Positions 29,747 through 38,941 are shown, numbered from the stretch's first letter. The stretch: DNA of 64,000 nt from Microbacterium testaceum (GCF_029761935.1 NZ_CP121699.1:2356001-2420000), one strand, 5' to 3'. The notes: generated from the letters alone by a model not told the origin. Numbers and translations are program-made.

Positions 29747-30892
29747 TCAGCCCCGCAGAGCCTCGCCGAGCTTGACGCGCGCCCCCATGCGCAGCAGCGA
29801 GTTGCGGTAGATGCGCGCGGCGACGCCGATCGCGAGCACGCACGAGGCCAGCAGCACGAGGAGAGAGAGCACGGGCTCCCACCACTGCGCGTCGCCGAGG
29901 TACATGCGCAGCGGCATCCCCACCGGGGCCGAGAACGGCACGTACGACATGATCGTCAGCACGACGGGGTTGTCGTTGAAGAAGATCACCAGGAAGTACG
30001 GCGCCATGATCAGCATGGTGATCGGGGTGGTCGTCGCCCCGATGTCCTCCTGGCGCGAGACCATCGCCGCGGCCGCGGCGAACAGCGCCGCGAGAAGGAC
30101 GAAGCCGAACAGGAAGAAGATCGCGAACCACGCGATCGGGGCGCCGAGAGCGTCGAGCACCCCGGCCTGACCGGTGACGGCCAGTCCCACGACCGCGACG
30201 GCGGCGAGCAGAACGATCTGGGCCATCGCGAGGATCGAGTTGCCGAGCACCTTGCCCGCGAGGAGAGCCCGCACGGGGATCGCCGAGATGAGGATCTCGA
30301 CCACGCGCGTCTGCTTCTCTTCCACCACGCTCTGCGCGATCGTCCCGCCGAAGGTCGTCGCCGCGATGAGGAAGACGATGCCGAAGGCCAGCGCGATGAA
30401 GTACCGCAGCACGTCGGCGGCGTTCGACCCGGGCTCGAGGCGGTCCACCGGCGGGGTGTCGCTCAGCATCTGCAGGAGCGTCGAGGGGACGCTGTCCTTC
30501 ACCACGACGGTGAAGTCGAACGCCGATTCCGACGATCCCGAGACCAGGGCGGCATCCACCGTCCCCTCCGTCACGAGGGCGCGCGCGGCGTCGTCGCTGT
30601 CGGCGACCGTCACCTCGAGGCCGTCGAGACCCGACACAGCGCTCTGCGTCTGCGAGGTGACGGCGACCGGGATGCCGCTGGCGCTGGCGTTCGAGGCGGT
30701 GAAACCGCCCCAGAGCACCGACGCGAGGGCCGCGACGATGAGGATCGCGGTCGAGATGACGAAGGCCTTGCTGCGCAGCTTCGAGCCGATCTCGCGCTCG
30801 GCGACCAGCCAGATGCTGTGCAGTTCTCCCGGCGCGCGGTGGGGTGCCGCCTTCGTCGACGAGGGGGGAGGGGTGATGGTCGGAGTGCTCAC
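29747..30892 (-). CDS. ABC transporter permease, NatB/DUF3526-like with large external loop
   Basis: A 381-residue ABC-2-type permease. One helix (AFVISTAILIVAALASVLWG, about 44-63) is followed by an extracytoplasmic domain of about 120 residues, then five helices in the C-terminal half (including RYFIALAFGIVFLIAATTF and SILAMAQIVLLAAVAVVGLA). VVEEKQTRVVEILISAI is the conserved cytoplasmic motif of the NatB/YhaP sodium-export-type permeases. The GTG start overlaps the ATPase stop by 4 bp (GTGA), so the two are translationally coupled. The family is linked to export of Na+ or small antimicrobials; the cargo is unknown. Confidence 0.88.
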   Translation of the reverse strand: MSTPTITPPPSSTKAAPHRAPGELHSIWLVAEREIGSKLRSKAFVISTAILIVAALASVLWGGFTASNASASGIPVAVTSQTQSAVSGLDGLEVTVADSDDAARALVTEGTVDAALVSGSSESAFDFTVVVKDSVPSTLLQMLSDTPPVDRLEPGSNAADVLRYFIALAFGIVFLIAATTFGGTIAQSVVEEKQTRVVEILISAIPVRALLAGKVLGNSILAMAQIVLLAAVAVVGLAVTGQAGVLDALGAPIAWFAIFFLFGFVLLAALFAAAAAMVSRQEDIGATTTPITMLIMAPYFLVIFFNDNPVVLTIMSYVPFSAPVGMPLRMYLGDAQWWEPVLSLLVLLASCVLAIGVAARIYRNSLLRMGARVKLGEALRG

Positions 30893-31773
30893 TGGATGAC
30901 CTCCTTGAAGATCTCGGCCAGGGTGGGGCGCTGAGGAGAGAAGCTGGCGACGTCGCCGCGGCCGACCGCGTCGCGCAGCACGCGCTGGGCGGTGAGGTCG
31001 TCGTCGGCGTCGAAGAGGGCGTATCCGCCGTCGAAGTCGATCACTTGCACCCCGGGCTCGTCGCGCAGCCACCCGGTGTCGCCGCGCGAGACCAGCTCGT
31101 AGCGGTGGGTCGCGTGCTCGGCGCGGAGGCCTTCGCGGCTCCCCTTCGCGCGGATCGTGCCGTCGGCGATGATGACGAGGTCGTCGCAGAGGCGCTCGAC
31201 GACGTCGAGCTGGTGCGACGAGAACAGCACGGCCGCGCCGTCGGCGGCCTTCTCCTGCAGCACGCCGGCCACCACGTCGACCGCGAGCGGGTCGAGACCC
31301 GAGAAGGGCTCGTCGAGGATCAGCACCTCGGGCTCGTGCACGAGCGAGGCGGCGATCTGCGCGCGCTGCTGGTTGCCGAGCGAGAGCGTCTCGATGAGAT
31401 CGCCAAGGCGCTCGCCGAGGCCCAGGCGCTCGAGGAGAGTCGTCGCCTTGCGGGTCGCCTCCGCCTTGCCGAAGCCGTGCAACCGAGCGAGGTAGGCGAT
31501 GTGCTCGGCCACCTTCATCTTCGGGTACAGCCCGCGCTCCTCGGGCATGTAACCGAAGCGGCGCCGGTCGGCGGTGGTGACCGCCGCGCCGTTCAATTCG
31601 ACGGTGCCCGCGTCCTTGCCGAGCACGCCCAGCGCGATGCGCATCGTCGTGGTCTTTCCCGCGCCGTTGCCGCCGACGAAGCCCGTGAGACGCCCGGGGG
31701 CGACGTTGAAGCCCACGCCGTCGAGCACGCGGCGTCCGCCGTAGCTCTTGGTGATGCCGTCCAGATGGAGCAC
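30889..31773 (-). CDS. ABC transporter ATP-binding protein (NatA-like)
   Basis: A 294-residue ATPase partner of the adjacent permease. Walker A is GGNGAGKTTT, the signature LSLGNQQRAQIAASL (LSxGxxQ form), Walker B LILDEPFSGLDP, and the switch loop SSHQLDVVE. The C-terminal about 80 residues form the extra domain usual in NatA/DrrA types. GTG at 31773 was chosen because AAGAAGGGAT precedes it; the in-frame sequence upstream is Arg-rich and unlike the family. It is the first gene of a two-gene operon. Confidence 0.9.
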   Translation of the reverse strand: MLHLDGITKSYGGRRVLDGVGFNVAPGRLTGFVGGNGAGKTTTMRIALGVLGKDAGTVELNGAAVTTADRRRFGYMPEERGLYPKMKVAEHIAYLARLHGFGKAEATRKATTLLERLGLGERLGDLIETLSLGNQQRAQIAASLVHEPEVLILDEPFSGLDPLAVDVVAGVLQEKAADGAAVLFSSHQLDVVERLCDDLVIIADGTIRAKGSREGLRAEHATHRYELVSRGDTGWLRDEPGVQVIDFDGGYALFDADDDLTAQRVLRDAVGRGDVASFSPQRPTLAEIFKEVIQ

Positions 31774-32003
31774 GATGCATCCCTTCTTCTCGATGTCTCC
31801 CACGCTAGGGATAGGGATGCCGCGCCACCTCCGCCGTGGGGCGGTTCGTGGCTCCACCGTGAGGGGGAGGGGGTGCCGCCCGCCACGGCGCCGCCGAGGT
31901 CACCCTCGTCCGTCGAGACGACCCGGGATGACACCGGACGGTCGGTGAGCTCGCGGATCGCAGGGCGTCTTGGTGCGGGATCGGCGCTCGAGAGCGCCGG
32001 CGG

Positions 32004-32681
32004 TCAGGCCAGGCCGTGCCGGTGCGCCAGCACCACGGCCTGCACGCGGTCGCGCGCGCCGAGCTTCTGCAGCACGTTCGACACGTGCGTCTTCACCGTC
32101 GCCTCGCCGATGAACAGGCGCGCCGCGATCTCGGCGTTGCTGAGCGCCTCGGCGACGAGGGAGAGCACCTCGCTCTCGCGCTCGGTCAGCGGCTCGCTGA
32201 GGTGCAGCGGTTCGATGGTGGCGGAGGGAAGGGATGCCGGCACCTCGGCGTCACGCGTCGCGAAACGCTCGATGACCCGGCGGGTGACCTCGGGGGCGAG
32301 GAGGGCATCGCCGGATCCGACGATCCGGACGGCCGACACCAGCTCCTCCGGCCCCGCGTTCTTGAGGAGGAAGCCGCTGGCCCCGGCGGCCAGCGCCGCG
32401 AAGAGGTAGTCGTCGCGGTCGAAGGTCGTGACGATGAGGACGGCCGCCTCCGACGCGGGGTCGGCGGTCAGTTGTCGGGTCGCTTCGAGGCCGTCCATGT
32501 CGGGCATCTGCACGTCCATGCAGATCACGTCGGGTCGCAGACGGGCCGCGGCGGCGAGGGCCTCGACACCGGATGCCGCCTCACCCACCACGTCGATGTC
32601 GGGCTCGAGCGACAGGATCGTCCGGAATCCCGCCCGCATCATGGCGTGGTCGTCGACCAGGAGAATGCGCAGCTCAGACAT
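32004..32681 (-). CDS. LuxR/NarL-family response regulator
   Basis: 225 residues. The receiver domain has the acidic pair VDDH (about 10-12), phosphoacceptor D56 in VICMDVQMPDMDG, a conserved Thr in VTTFDRD, and Lys in LLKNAG. The C-terminal GerE-type helix-turn-helix begins LTERESEVLSLVAEALSNAE and includes ATVKTHVSNVLQKLGARDR. ATG at 32681 overlaps the end of the histidine kinase gene by 8 bp, so kinase and regulator are translationally coupled. In this family the partner often controls a nearby ABC transporter; the minus-strand ABC operon immediately downstream is a plausible target. Confidence 0.95.
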   Translation of the reverse strand: MSELRILLVDDHAMMRAGFRTILSLEPDIDVVGEAASGVEALAAAARLRPDVICMDVQMPDMDGLEATRQLTADPASEAAVLIVTTFDRDDYLFAALAAGASGFLLKNAGPEELVSAVRIVGSGDALLAPEVTRRVIERFATRDAEVPASLPSATIEPLHLSEPLTERESEVLSLVAEALSNAEIAARLFIGEATVKTHVSNVLQKLGARDRVQAVVLAHRHGLA

Positions 32682-33933
32682 TCGCCATCTCCGCCGCGGC
32701 GAGGGGCACACGTGCCCGCACGAGGTATCCGCCGCGCGAGCGCGGCCCGATCTCGATCGTCCCGCCCGAGACGGCGGCGCGCTCGCGCATGCCGAGCTGG
32801 CCGAGTCCGGGCGTTGCGGAGCCGCTGCGCCCGGTGTTCGAGATCTCGAGCTCGACGGCATCCGATTCGAACCGGAGGCGCACGTCGGCGGTGGCGTCGG
32901 GACCCGCGTGGCGGCGGGCGTTCGTCAACGCTTCCTGGGCGATGCGATAGAGATTCACCTGGACGAGGGGTGGCGGGTCGCACGCGGGTTCGCCGACGAG
33001 CGTGAAGGTCGTCGGGAGCCCTGCGGCGGTGGCGTCATCGACCAGCGACGGGATCGACGTCAGGCCATGGGTGGTGGGGGCGGTGTCGGGGGCGCCGTCC
33101 GACCCCGGCGCGCGCAGCGTCTCGAGCAGCTGGCGCAGCTCGTGAAGAGAGGTGCGCGCCGAGCTCTCGACGCTCGAGAGCGTCTCTCGAGCGGCGTCGG
33201 GGTCGCGGGTCAGGAGCGAGCGGGCGACGCCCGCCTGAACGCCCATCAGCGACACGTGATGGGCGACCACGTCGTGCAACTCGCGCGCGATGCGCACGCG
33301 GTCGAGGGCCACGGCCTGCGCCGCGGTCACTTCGCGCTCGGACTCGAGCTCCGCCGTGCGCTCTTCGAGGGCCGCGCGCTCGCGCATCTGCTGGTAGGAG
33401 CGGTCGCCGAAGTAGTAGGCGCCCCCGAAGAACAGGGCGTTCACCCCGATGGTGAGCAGTTGGTACGCGACGAAGGGTGAGAACGACCCCGCTCGGGAGA
33501 AGGCCCCCTCGACCTCGTCGCCGACGGGGAGCGTGGCCTGCTGGAACATGACGACGAACAACCACGCGAACATGCCCACGATGAGGGCGATGCGCACGAT
33601 CGTCGCGCGCCGGCGGTTCGTCTCCCACGCGCCCACCGTGTACAGCGCGATGAACATGGCGATGTTGCCGGCATAGAGCTCGGGGATGCGGAAGGTCACG
33701 GCGAGGAAGTACGCGAAGGTCACGATGACCGCCGCCACCGACGGCCACCGTCGGCGGAACGCCAGCGGGATCGCGAGCACGGCGACGTAGCCGAGCGCCA
33801 CGGCGAGAGAGCCCTGCTGGTCACCGTAGATGCCCGATATCGACGACAGCACCGCACTCAGCACGCCCCCGAGGAACAGCACGACCGCGAGCACGATGTC
33901 GTTGCGCTGTTGCGCGCGCGTGAGTCGTGGCAT
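32674..33933 (-). CDS. Sensor histidine kinase, HisKA_3/DesK-like
   Basis: A 419-residue membrane sensor: about six hydrophobic segments in residues 10-180 with short external loops, then a coiled coil (MRERAALEERTAELESERE). The dimerisation/phosphoacceptor helix is RVRIARELHDVVAHHVS with H220. The ATPase domain has LYRIAQEALTNARRHA (N box) and GLGQLGMRERAAVSGG (G box). It partners the overlapping response regulator. The signal is unknown; kinases of this layout with no large sensor domain often read the membrane or an ABC transporter. TAGCGT lies six bases before the ATG. Confidence 0.95.
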   Translation of the reverse strand: MPRLTRAQQRNDIVLAVVLFLGGVLSAVLSSISGIYGDQQGSLAVALGYVAVLAIPLAFRRRWPSVAAVIVTFAYFLAVTFRIPELYAGNIAMFIALYTVGAWETNRRRATIVRIALIVGMFAWLFVVMFQQATLPVGDEVEGAFSRAGSFSPFVAYQLLTIGVNALFFGGAYYFGDRSYQQMRERAALEERTAELESEREVTAAQAVALDRVRIARELHDVVAHHVSLMGVQAGVARSLLTRDPDAARETLSSVESSARTSLHELRQLLETLRAPGSDGAPDTAPTTHGLTSIPSLVDDATAAGLPTTFTLVGEPACDPPPLVQVNLYRIAQEALTNARRHAGPDATADVRLRFESDAVELEISNTGRSGSATPGLGQLGMRERAAVSGGTIEIGPRSRGGYLVRARVPLAAAEMANV

Positions 33934-34077
33934 CCCTCCACGCTAGAGCCGACCGCCGACACCTGCATCCCCCGCGAGGCGGAGTCAAGAGGAGGGGGAA
34001 TACAGGTTCGATCGTGATGCTTGCACGTGAATGAGTTCGGGCGCCCGGCGCCCCCGTCGTCCAGAAAGAGGATCATC

Positions 34078-34650
34078 GTGACCGACTACACGATCGGCTA
34101 CATCGTCGGCAGCATCTCCAGCACCTCGATCAACCGCCGTCTGGCGAAGGCGCTCGAGAAGGTCGCCCCCGAGGGCGTGACGCTGAAGGAGGTCCCGATC
34201 AAGGACCTGCCCTTCTACTCGCCCGACTACGACGGCGACTTTCCCCAGGTCGCGCGTGACTTCAAGAAGGCCATCGAAGACACCGACGCCATGTTCGTCG
34301 TGACCCCCGAGTACAGCCGCTCGATCCCGGGCGTGCTCAAGAACGCCCTCGATTGGTCGGCCCGCCCCTACGGCGAGGCCTCGTTCACCGACAAGCCCAC
34401 CGCCGTCATCGGCACCTCGCAGGGCGGCATCGCCACCGCCGCCGGCCAGCAGCACCTGCGCGCCGTGCTCCTGCACTACAACGCCCTCGTCCTCGGTCAG
34501 CCCGAGGGCTACATCCAGTCGACCCCCGGCCTGTTCGAAGAGGACGGCACCGTCACCGACGAGGGCACGGCCGCGTTCCTGCGCTCGATCATCGAGGCGC
34601 TCGTGACCCTCGCGAAGCGCACCGCTCCCGCCGAGGTCCCCGCAGCCTGA
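34078..34650 (+). CDS. NADPH-dependent FMN reductase family protein
   Basis: A 190-residue flavodoxin-fold reductase. VGSISSTSINRRLAKAL is the phosphate-binding loop for FMN, and VVTPEYSRSIPGVLKNALDW is the family signature (TPEYN-like, here TPEYS) that stacks on the isoalloxazine ring. Members reduce quinones, azo dyes, chromate or FMN with NADPH. GTG at 34078 was chosen because AAAGAGG precedes it and the conserved fold starts directly after; an upstream in-frame ATG at 34021 would add unconserved sequence. A terminator follows. Confidence 0.9.
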   Translation: MTDYTIGYIVGSISSTSINRRLAKALEKVAPEGVTLKEVPIKDLPFYSPDYDGDFPQVARDFKKAIEDTDAMFVVTPEYSRSIPGVLKNALDWSARPYGEASFTDKPTAVIGTSQGGIATAAGQQHLRAVLLHYNALVLGQPEGYIQSTPGLFEEDGTVTDEGTAAFLRSIIEALVTLAKRTAPAEVPAA

Positions 34651-34661
34651 GGCGCCTTTCG

Positions 34662-34695
34662 CGACGGGGTCGGGGGTTCGCCCTCGGCCCCGTCG
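34662..34695 (+). terminator. Terminator after the FMN reductase
   Basis: CGACGGGGTCGGGGG pairs with CCCTCGGCCCCGTCG (with G-U pairs) about 10 bp after the stop. Confidence 0.7.
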
Positions 34696-34756
34696 TCGTA
34701 TCGGAGCCATCCACGTCCGTGAGCCTGTCGTCGGAGCGGGATGCAATGGTCCCCAC

Positions 34757-34774
34757 GGCTTCGACGGGCTCAGC
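34757..34774 (+). repeat. Dispersed 18-bp word, copy 2
   Basis: An exact repeat of 11456-11473, located between the FMN reductase terminator and the 3' end of the xth gene. Confidence 0.6.
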
Positions 34775-34835
34775 CCTCTACTTGCGGAATCGACGGGCCT
34801 GCGTACGCGTTTCGGGATGCCGCGGGAGCCGGCGT

Positions 34836-35681
34836 TCAGCCGAAGATCATCGGCAGGTCGTCCTCGTCGTCGGCGCCCGAGAGGTCGAGGTCGGCGACGA
34901 CGGGCACGTGGTCGCTGGGGACCTCGCCCTTGCGCTCGTTGCGGTGGATCTCGGCGCCGTGCACCGCGTCGGCGAACGCCCGCGAGCCGAGGATGAAGTC
35001 GATGCGCAGGCCCTCGTTGCGGGGGAAGCGCAGCTGCTTGTAGTCCCAGTAGGTGTAGCCGGTGGGGATCAGCGGACGCACGACGTCGGTGAGGCCCGCG
35101 GCCTCGAAGGCGCGGAACGCCTCGCGCTCGGGCGGGGAGACGTGGGTGGTCGCGCCCTCGACGACCGTGGGGTCGCCGTTGTCGTCGTCGGTCGGGGCGA
35201 TGTTGAAGTCGCCGGTCAGCGCGAGCGGCAGGTCGGGGTGGGCGGCGAGGGTGTCGGCCGTGTACTGGCGCAGCTTGTCGAGCCAGTCGAGCTTGTAGAC
35301 GTAGTGCGGGTCGTCGAGCCCGCGCCCGTTGGGCACGTAGAGGCTCCACACGCGCACACCGTTGACGGTGGCCCCGATCGCGCGCGCCTCTTGCGGCAGG
35401 TCGGGGCCCTCTTTGCCTTTCTCGAACCCGGGCATGCCGGGGAAGCCGATCTCGACGTCTTCGAGGGGCTCGCGGCTCGCGATGGCGACGCCGTTCCACT
35501 GGTTCAACCCGTGCGCGACGACGTGGTACCCGGCCTCTTCGAACGCCGCGTAGGGGAACTGCTCCGTCTTGCACTTGATCTCCTGCATCGCCAGCACGTC
35601 GATGTGCTCGCGCACGCAGAACTCGACGGTGCGGGTGACGCGGGCGCGGATGGAGTTGACGTTCCAGGTGGCCAGGCGCAT
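34836..35681 (-). CDS. xth: Exodeoxyribonuclease III (AP endonuclease)
   Basis: A 281-residue EEP-fold nuclease acting in base-excision repair at abasic sites and 3' ends. Diagnostic motifs: ATWNVNSIRAR at the N-terminus, DVLAMQEIKCK with the metal-binding Glu, LYVPNGRG, LTGDFNIAP (Asp and Asn), and SDHVPV with the catalytic His-Asp pair. ATG at 35681 starts directly at MRLATWNVN and lies seven bases after TAGGCT; the ten extra upstream codons are not needed. It is divergent from pyrE. Confidence 0.95.
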   Translation of the reverse strand: MRLATWNVNSIRARVTRTVEFCVREHIDVLAMQEIKCKTEQFPYAAFEEAGYHVVAHGLNQWNGVAIASREPLEDVEIGFPGMPGFEKGKEGPDLPQEARAIGATVNGVRVWSLYVPNGRGLDDPHYVYKLDWLDKLRQYTADTLAAHPDLPLALTGDFNIAPTDDDNGDPTVVEGATTHVSPPEREAFRAFEAAGLTDVVRPLIPTGYTYWDYKQLRFPRNEGLRIDFILGSRAFADAVHGAEIHRNERKGEVPSDHVPVVADLDLSGADDEDDLPMIFG

Positions 35682-35764
35682 GGCATCCAGCCTACTTTCG
35701 GCCGCCGACATCGGCGGCCAGGGTGACCCCGGCGTTATCCGTATGGAGCACTAAACTCGGGGCC

Positions 35765-36343
35765 GTGACCACCGCCTCCACGCCCGAGCTCGAAGCCGAC
35801 CGTCAGGCCCTCATCGGCCTCATCAAGGACGAGGCGGTGTTCCACGGCGACTTCACCCTCTCGAGCGGCAAGAAGGCGACGTACTACGTCGACATGCGCA
35901 AGCTCACCCTCGACCACCGCGCCGCTCCCGCGATCGGTCGCCTGGTGCTCGACCTGGTGAAAGACCTCGACGGCGTCGTCGCCGTCGGTGGACTCACGCT
36001 CGGCGCCGACCCCATCGCCAACGCCGTCATGCACGAGTCGGTGCACGCCGGTCGCCCGCTCGACGCGTTCGTCGTGCGCAAAGAGCCCAAGGACCACGGC
36101 CGCGGCCGCCAGATCGAGGGCGCCGATGTGAAGGGCAAGCGCGTCGTCGTCGTCGAAGACACCTCGACCACGGGCCAGTCGGCGCTCAAGGCCGTCGAGG
36201 CCCTGCGCCGCGAGGGCGCCGAGGTCGTCGCCGTCGCGGTCGTCGTCGACCGCAAGACCGGCGCTCAGGCCGCGATCGAGGCCGAGGGCCTGCAGTGGCT
36301 GGGGTCGATCGACCTCGACGACCTGGGCCTCGCCCCGCAGTAA
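35765..36343 (+). CDS. pyrE: Orotate phosphoribosyltransferase
   Basis: A 192-residue pyrimidine biosynthesis enzyme converting orotate and PRPP to OMP. FTLSSGKKATYYVDMRKLTL is the orotate-binding N-terminal motif; the PRPP loop is VVVVEDTSTTGQSALKAVEA. KEPKDHGRGRQIEG is the flexible catalytic loop with Lys and His. The length is typical of actinobacterial PyrE. The GTG start lies seven bases after TAAACT. It stands alone here, away from the main pyr operon, as in other actinobacteria. Confidence 0.95.
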   Translation: MTTASTPELEADRQALIGLIKDEAVFHGDFTLSSGKKATYYVDMRKLTLDHRAAPAIGRLVLDLVKDLDGVVAVGGLTLGADPIANAVMHESVHAGRPLDAFVVRKEPKDHGRGRQIEGADVKGKRVVVVEDTSTTGQSALKAVEALRREGAEVVAVAVVVDRKTGAQAAIEAEGLQWLGSIDLDDLGLAPQ

Positions 36344-36490
36344 GCCCGCCGCGCCACCGGAACAGCCTGGTGCGCCGAGAACAGGCCGATTCCACGCGAA
36401 TCGTCCTGCCTCGGTGACGCGCCCTGCTCTCGTGACGCACAGGGAGTGGATGCCGACCCCTCGCCGCCCCGAACGGTGCGACGGCCGCGC

Positions 36491-36637
36491 TCAGGGAGCG
36501 TCGTCTCCCGGCCCGTCGAACGGGTCGCGACGACCGCTGCCGCCCCGACGCGAACGGCGCCACTGCACGATGAAGGCGACGAGTGTTCCCGCCGTGATGA
36601 CGAAGGCGACGATCAGCCAGAGGGTGCGGTCGTCCAT
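36491..36637 (-). CDS. 48-residue single-span membrane peptide
   Basis: A small gene whose product starts MDDRTLWLIVAFVITAGTLV. The hydrophobic helix (about 6-24) is followed by a basic anchor (QWRRSRRGG) and a short acidic tail (DPFDGPGDDAP). GAGGAGACC precedes the ATG, and the Shine-Dalgarno lies at the end of the upstream HAD gene on the same strand, so the two are likely cotranscribed. It resembles a small membrane regulator or a subunit, but no family is recognised. Confidence 0.6.
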   Translation of the reverse strand: MDDRTLWLIVAFVITAGTLVAFIVQWRRSRRGGSGRRDPFDGPGDDAP

Positions 36638-36655
36638 GATGTGGTCTCCTCGGGC

Positions 36656-37486
36656 TCAGAGTCCCGCTTCGAGGCCCTCTTCGCCGTCGGCGAGATCGGT
36701 TTCGACGGGTTCGGCGCGCACGAGTTCGGCGACCGAGCCCAGGATCTCGTCGGGGCGGAACGGGTAGCGCTCGATCTCGCGCTGGTCGCTGATGCCGGTC
36801 ATGACGAGCACCGTGTGCAGGCCCGCCTCGATGCCGGCGACGATGTCGGTGTCCATGCGGTCACCGATCATGCCGGTGTTCTCGCTGTGGGCGCCGATGC
36901 GGTTGAGGGCGGAGCGGAACATCATCGGGTTGGGCTTGCCGACGATGTAGGGCTCCTTGCCCGTGGCCTTGGTGATCAGGGCCGCGATGGCTCCGGTGGC
37001 GGGCAGCACTCCCTCGGTCGAGGGGCCCGTGGCATCCGGATTCGTCGCGATGAATCGCGCGCCCCCGCGGATGAAGCGGATCGCCTTCGTGATCGCTTCG
37101 AACGAGTAGTTGCGGGTCTCGCCCACGACGACGTAGTCGGGGGTGGTCTCGGTCATGATGAAGCCCGCCTCGTGCAGGGCGGTGGTGAGCCCCGCCTCGC
37201 CGATGACGAAGGCGGAGCCGCCGGGCATCTGCGACTTCAGGAAGTCGGCCGTGGCCAGCGCCGACGTCCAGATCGACGACTCGGGGACGACGAGTCCCGA
37301 TGCCCGCAGGCGGGCGCTGAGATCACGCGGGGTGTAGATCGAGTTGTTCGTCAGCACGAGGAACGGCGTGCCCTCGGAGCGCCACTGCGCGAGCAGCTCG
37401 GATGCTCCGGCGATGGGCGTGTTCTCGTGAACGAGAACGCCGTCCATGTCGGTCAGCCAGCACTCGATATCGCCTCGGGTCCGCAT
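36656..37486 (-). CDS. HAD-superfamily phosphatase, NagD-like (class IIA)
   Basis: 276 residues. The nucleophile motif is WLTDMDGVLVHENTPI (DxD), with FLVLTNNSIYTPRDL as motif II. The class-IIA cap lies in the middle (about 80-180), followed by GKPNPMMFRSAL (Lys) and the final motif MIGDRMDTDIVAGIEAG. Such enzymes dephosphorylate nucleotide monophosphates or sugar phosphates in the cytosol. ATG at 37486 lies seven bases after TAGGCT; upstream in-frame codons are not conserved. It probably forms a unit with the downstream 48-residue peptide gene. Confidence 0.9.
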   Translation of the reverse strand: MRTRGDIECWLTDMDGVLVHENTPIAGASELLAQWRSEGTPFLVLTNNSIYTPRDLSARLRASGLVVPESSIWTSALATADFLKSQMPGGSAFVIGEAGLTTALHEAGFIMTETTPDYVVVGETRNYSFEAITKAIRFIRGGARFIATNPDATGPSTEGVLPATGAIAALITKATGKEPYIVGKPNPMMFRSALNRIGAHSENTGMIGDRMDTDIVAGIEAGLHTVLVMTGISDQREIERYPFRPDEILGSVAELVRAEPVETDLADGEEGLEAGL

Positions 37487-37550
37487 GGGGCCCAGCCTAG
37501 ACCCAGCCACCGACACGCTCCCAGGGGCTGGTTTTCCGATGAACGAGCGC

Positions 37551-37581
37551 GGGCGGGCCCGACCGGAGTCGTGACCCGCCC
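37551..37581 (-). terminator. Hairpin downstream of the csbD-like gene
   Basis: GGGCGGG and CCCGCCC pair around a 17-nt loop containing smaller complementary segments, 17 bp past the stop of the small stress gene. Confidence 0.55.
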
Positions 37582-37597
37582 GTCCGCGGAAGCCGAC

Positions 37598-37768
37598 TTA
37601 CTTGAAGGTGTCCTTCACGTTCTCGCCGGCCTTCTTGGCGTCGGCCTTGACCTGGTCGGCCTTACCCTCGGCGGCGAGCTTGTCGTTGTCGGTCGCGTTG
37701 CCGATCGCTTCCTTCGCCTTGCCCACGATGTCCTGAGCGGCGTTCTTGATCTTGTCGTCGAGACCCAT
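37598..37768 (-). CDS. CsbD-family small stress-response protein
   Basis: 56 residues, beginning MGLDDKIKNAAQDIVGKAKE. The pattern of repeated amphipathic KNAAQD, GKAKEAIG and AEGKADQVKADAKKAGE segments is the CsbD signature, a hydrophilic, highly charged helical protein induced by general stress in Bacillus. AAGGAGTCAGATC precedes the ATG. It is monocistronic, with a hairpin downstream. The molecular function of the family is unknown. Confidence 0.9.
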   Translation of the reverse strand: MGLDDKIKNAAQDIVGKAKEAIGNATDNDKLAAEGKADQVKADAKKAGENVKDTFK

Positions 37769-37960
37769 GATCTGACTCCTTCTTGTCGTGTCGGCGTCGG
37801 CGGCGGGAGGATCTCGTCGCGACGGAGCGGGTTGCTCACAGAGGAGACGTACCCCGAGCGGGATTCGTCACGCGAGGTCGCGAAAAACTTTTCATCGGGC
37901 GGTATTCCGCCTGCGGAATGCACCCGTGACGGACGGGCTCGATCTCGTTAGGGTCGAAGG

Positions 37961-38908
37961 GTGACGCGAACCGAATGGGACCCCGAGAACCTCCCGAACC
38001 TCTCCGGGCGGTCCTATCTGGTCACGGGCGCCACGCGCGGGCTCGGCTTCTTCGCCTGCGAGCAGCTCGCGGGCGCCGGAGCCCACGTGCTGCTGACGGG
38101 GCGCAATCCCAACAAGATGTCCGCGGCCAAGGCAGCGATCAAGCGATCGACTCCGGATGCCAGCATCGAGACGCTGCTGCTCGACACCAGCAACATGGGC
38201 TCGGTGCGTGCCGCCGCTGCCACGGCCCGCGCGCGCGGGCGCCTCGACGGTCTGCTGCTGAACGCGGGCATCGTCCACCCGCCCAAGGAGCGCGAGACCG
38301 CCGGCGGCCACGAGTTGGTGTTCGCGACCAACGTGCTCGGACACTTCGCGCTCGCCGGCGAGCTGCTCAAGCCCCTGGCCGCCGCGCGCGGGCGCATGGT
38401 GTGGGTCGGCAGCATGTCGACCTCGCTGTGGCGCCACGTCCCCACCGACCCCGAACTGCGTGAGGGCTACTCGCCCTGGCGCGCCTACGTGCAGTCGAAG
38501 GCGGCGACGACCGCTCTGGCGCTCGAGGCGCAGAAGCGCCTGATGGCTCACGGCGTCCCGGTCCAGAGCCTCGTCGCGCACCCCGGGTACTCGACGAGCG
38601 GCCGGACCCGCGGAGTGCGCGGGGTCAACGAGCCGAGTCGTCTCACCCGCTTCCTCGACAACCTGCAGGCCCCGATCACTCAGTCCAAGGAGCAGGGGGC
38701 CTGGGCGCTCGTCCGCGCGCTCGTCGACCCTTTCGCCGAGGGCGGCTCGATGTATGGACCGGCGCTGGTCGCGCGGGGCGCTCCGCGGGTGGCGACACCC
38801 GCTCGTCGGACGCGCGGGGGAGAGCTCGGCGCCGACCTGTGGCGCGCGTGCGAGACGGCGACGCACGTGCGGTGGCCGTTCGATCGGGCTCGACGCGCGG
38901 CATCCTGA
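37961..38908 (+). CDS. Short-chain dehydrogenase/reductase
   Basis: 315 residues, Rossmann-fold NAD(P)-dependent oxidoreductase. The cofactor motif is VTGATRGLGFFACEQL; LNAGIV is the NAG motif, GSMSTSLWR carries the Ser, and the catalytic pair is in YVQSKAATT (YxxxK). The length and lack of a tight C-terminus are like the retinol-dehydrogenase/protochlorophyllide-reductase-type SDRs. The C-terminal about 40 residues are Arg-rich. The GTG start follows TAGGGT by six bases. The substrate is unknown. It is convergent with the mntR gene. Confidence 0.88.
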   Translation: MTRTEWDPENLPNLSGRSYLVTGATRGLGFFACEQLAGAGAHVLLTGRNPNKMSAAKAAIKRSTPDASIETLLLDTSNMGSVRAAAATARARGRLDGLLLNAGIVHPPKERETAGGHELVFATNVLGHFALAGELLKPLAAARGRMVWVGSMSTSLWRHVPTDPELREGYSPWRAYVQSKAATTALALEAQKRLMAHGVPVQSLVAHPGYSTSGRTRGVRGVNEPSRLTRFLDNLQAPITQSKEQGAWALVRALVDPFAEGGSMYGPALVARGAPRVATPARRTRGGELGADLWRACETATHVRWPFDRARRAAS

Positions 38909-38941
38909 ATCCGGGTCTTCGCGCGATCTCGGTGAGAGGGC

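Noticed and set aside
36344..36490. Imperfect hairpin-like sequence after pyrE (about 36378-36418)
   Set aside because: The arms CCGAGAACAGGCCGATTC and GAATCGTCCTGCCTCGG have several mismatches and a bulge, so I could not call it a terminator with confidence.
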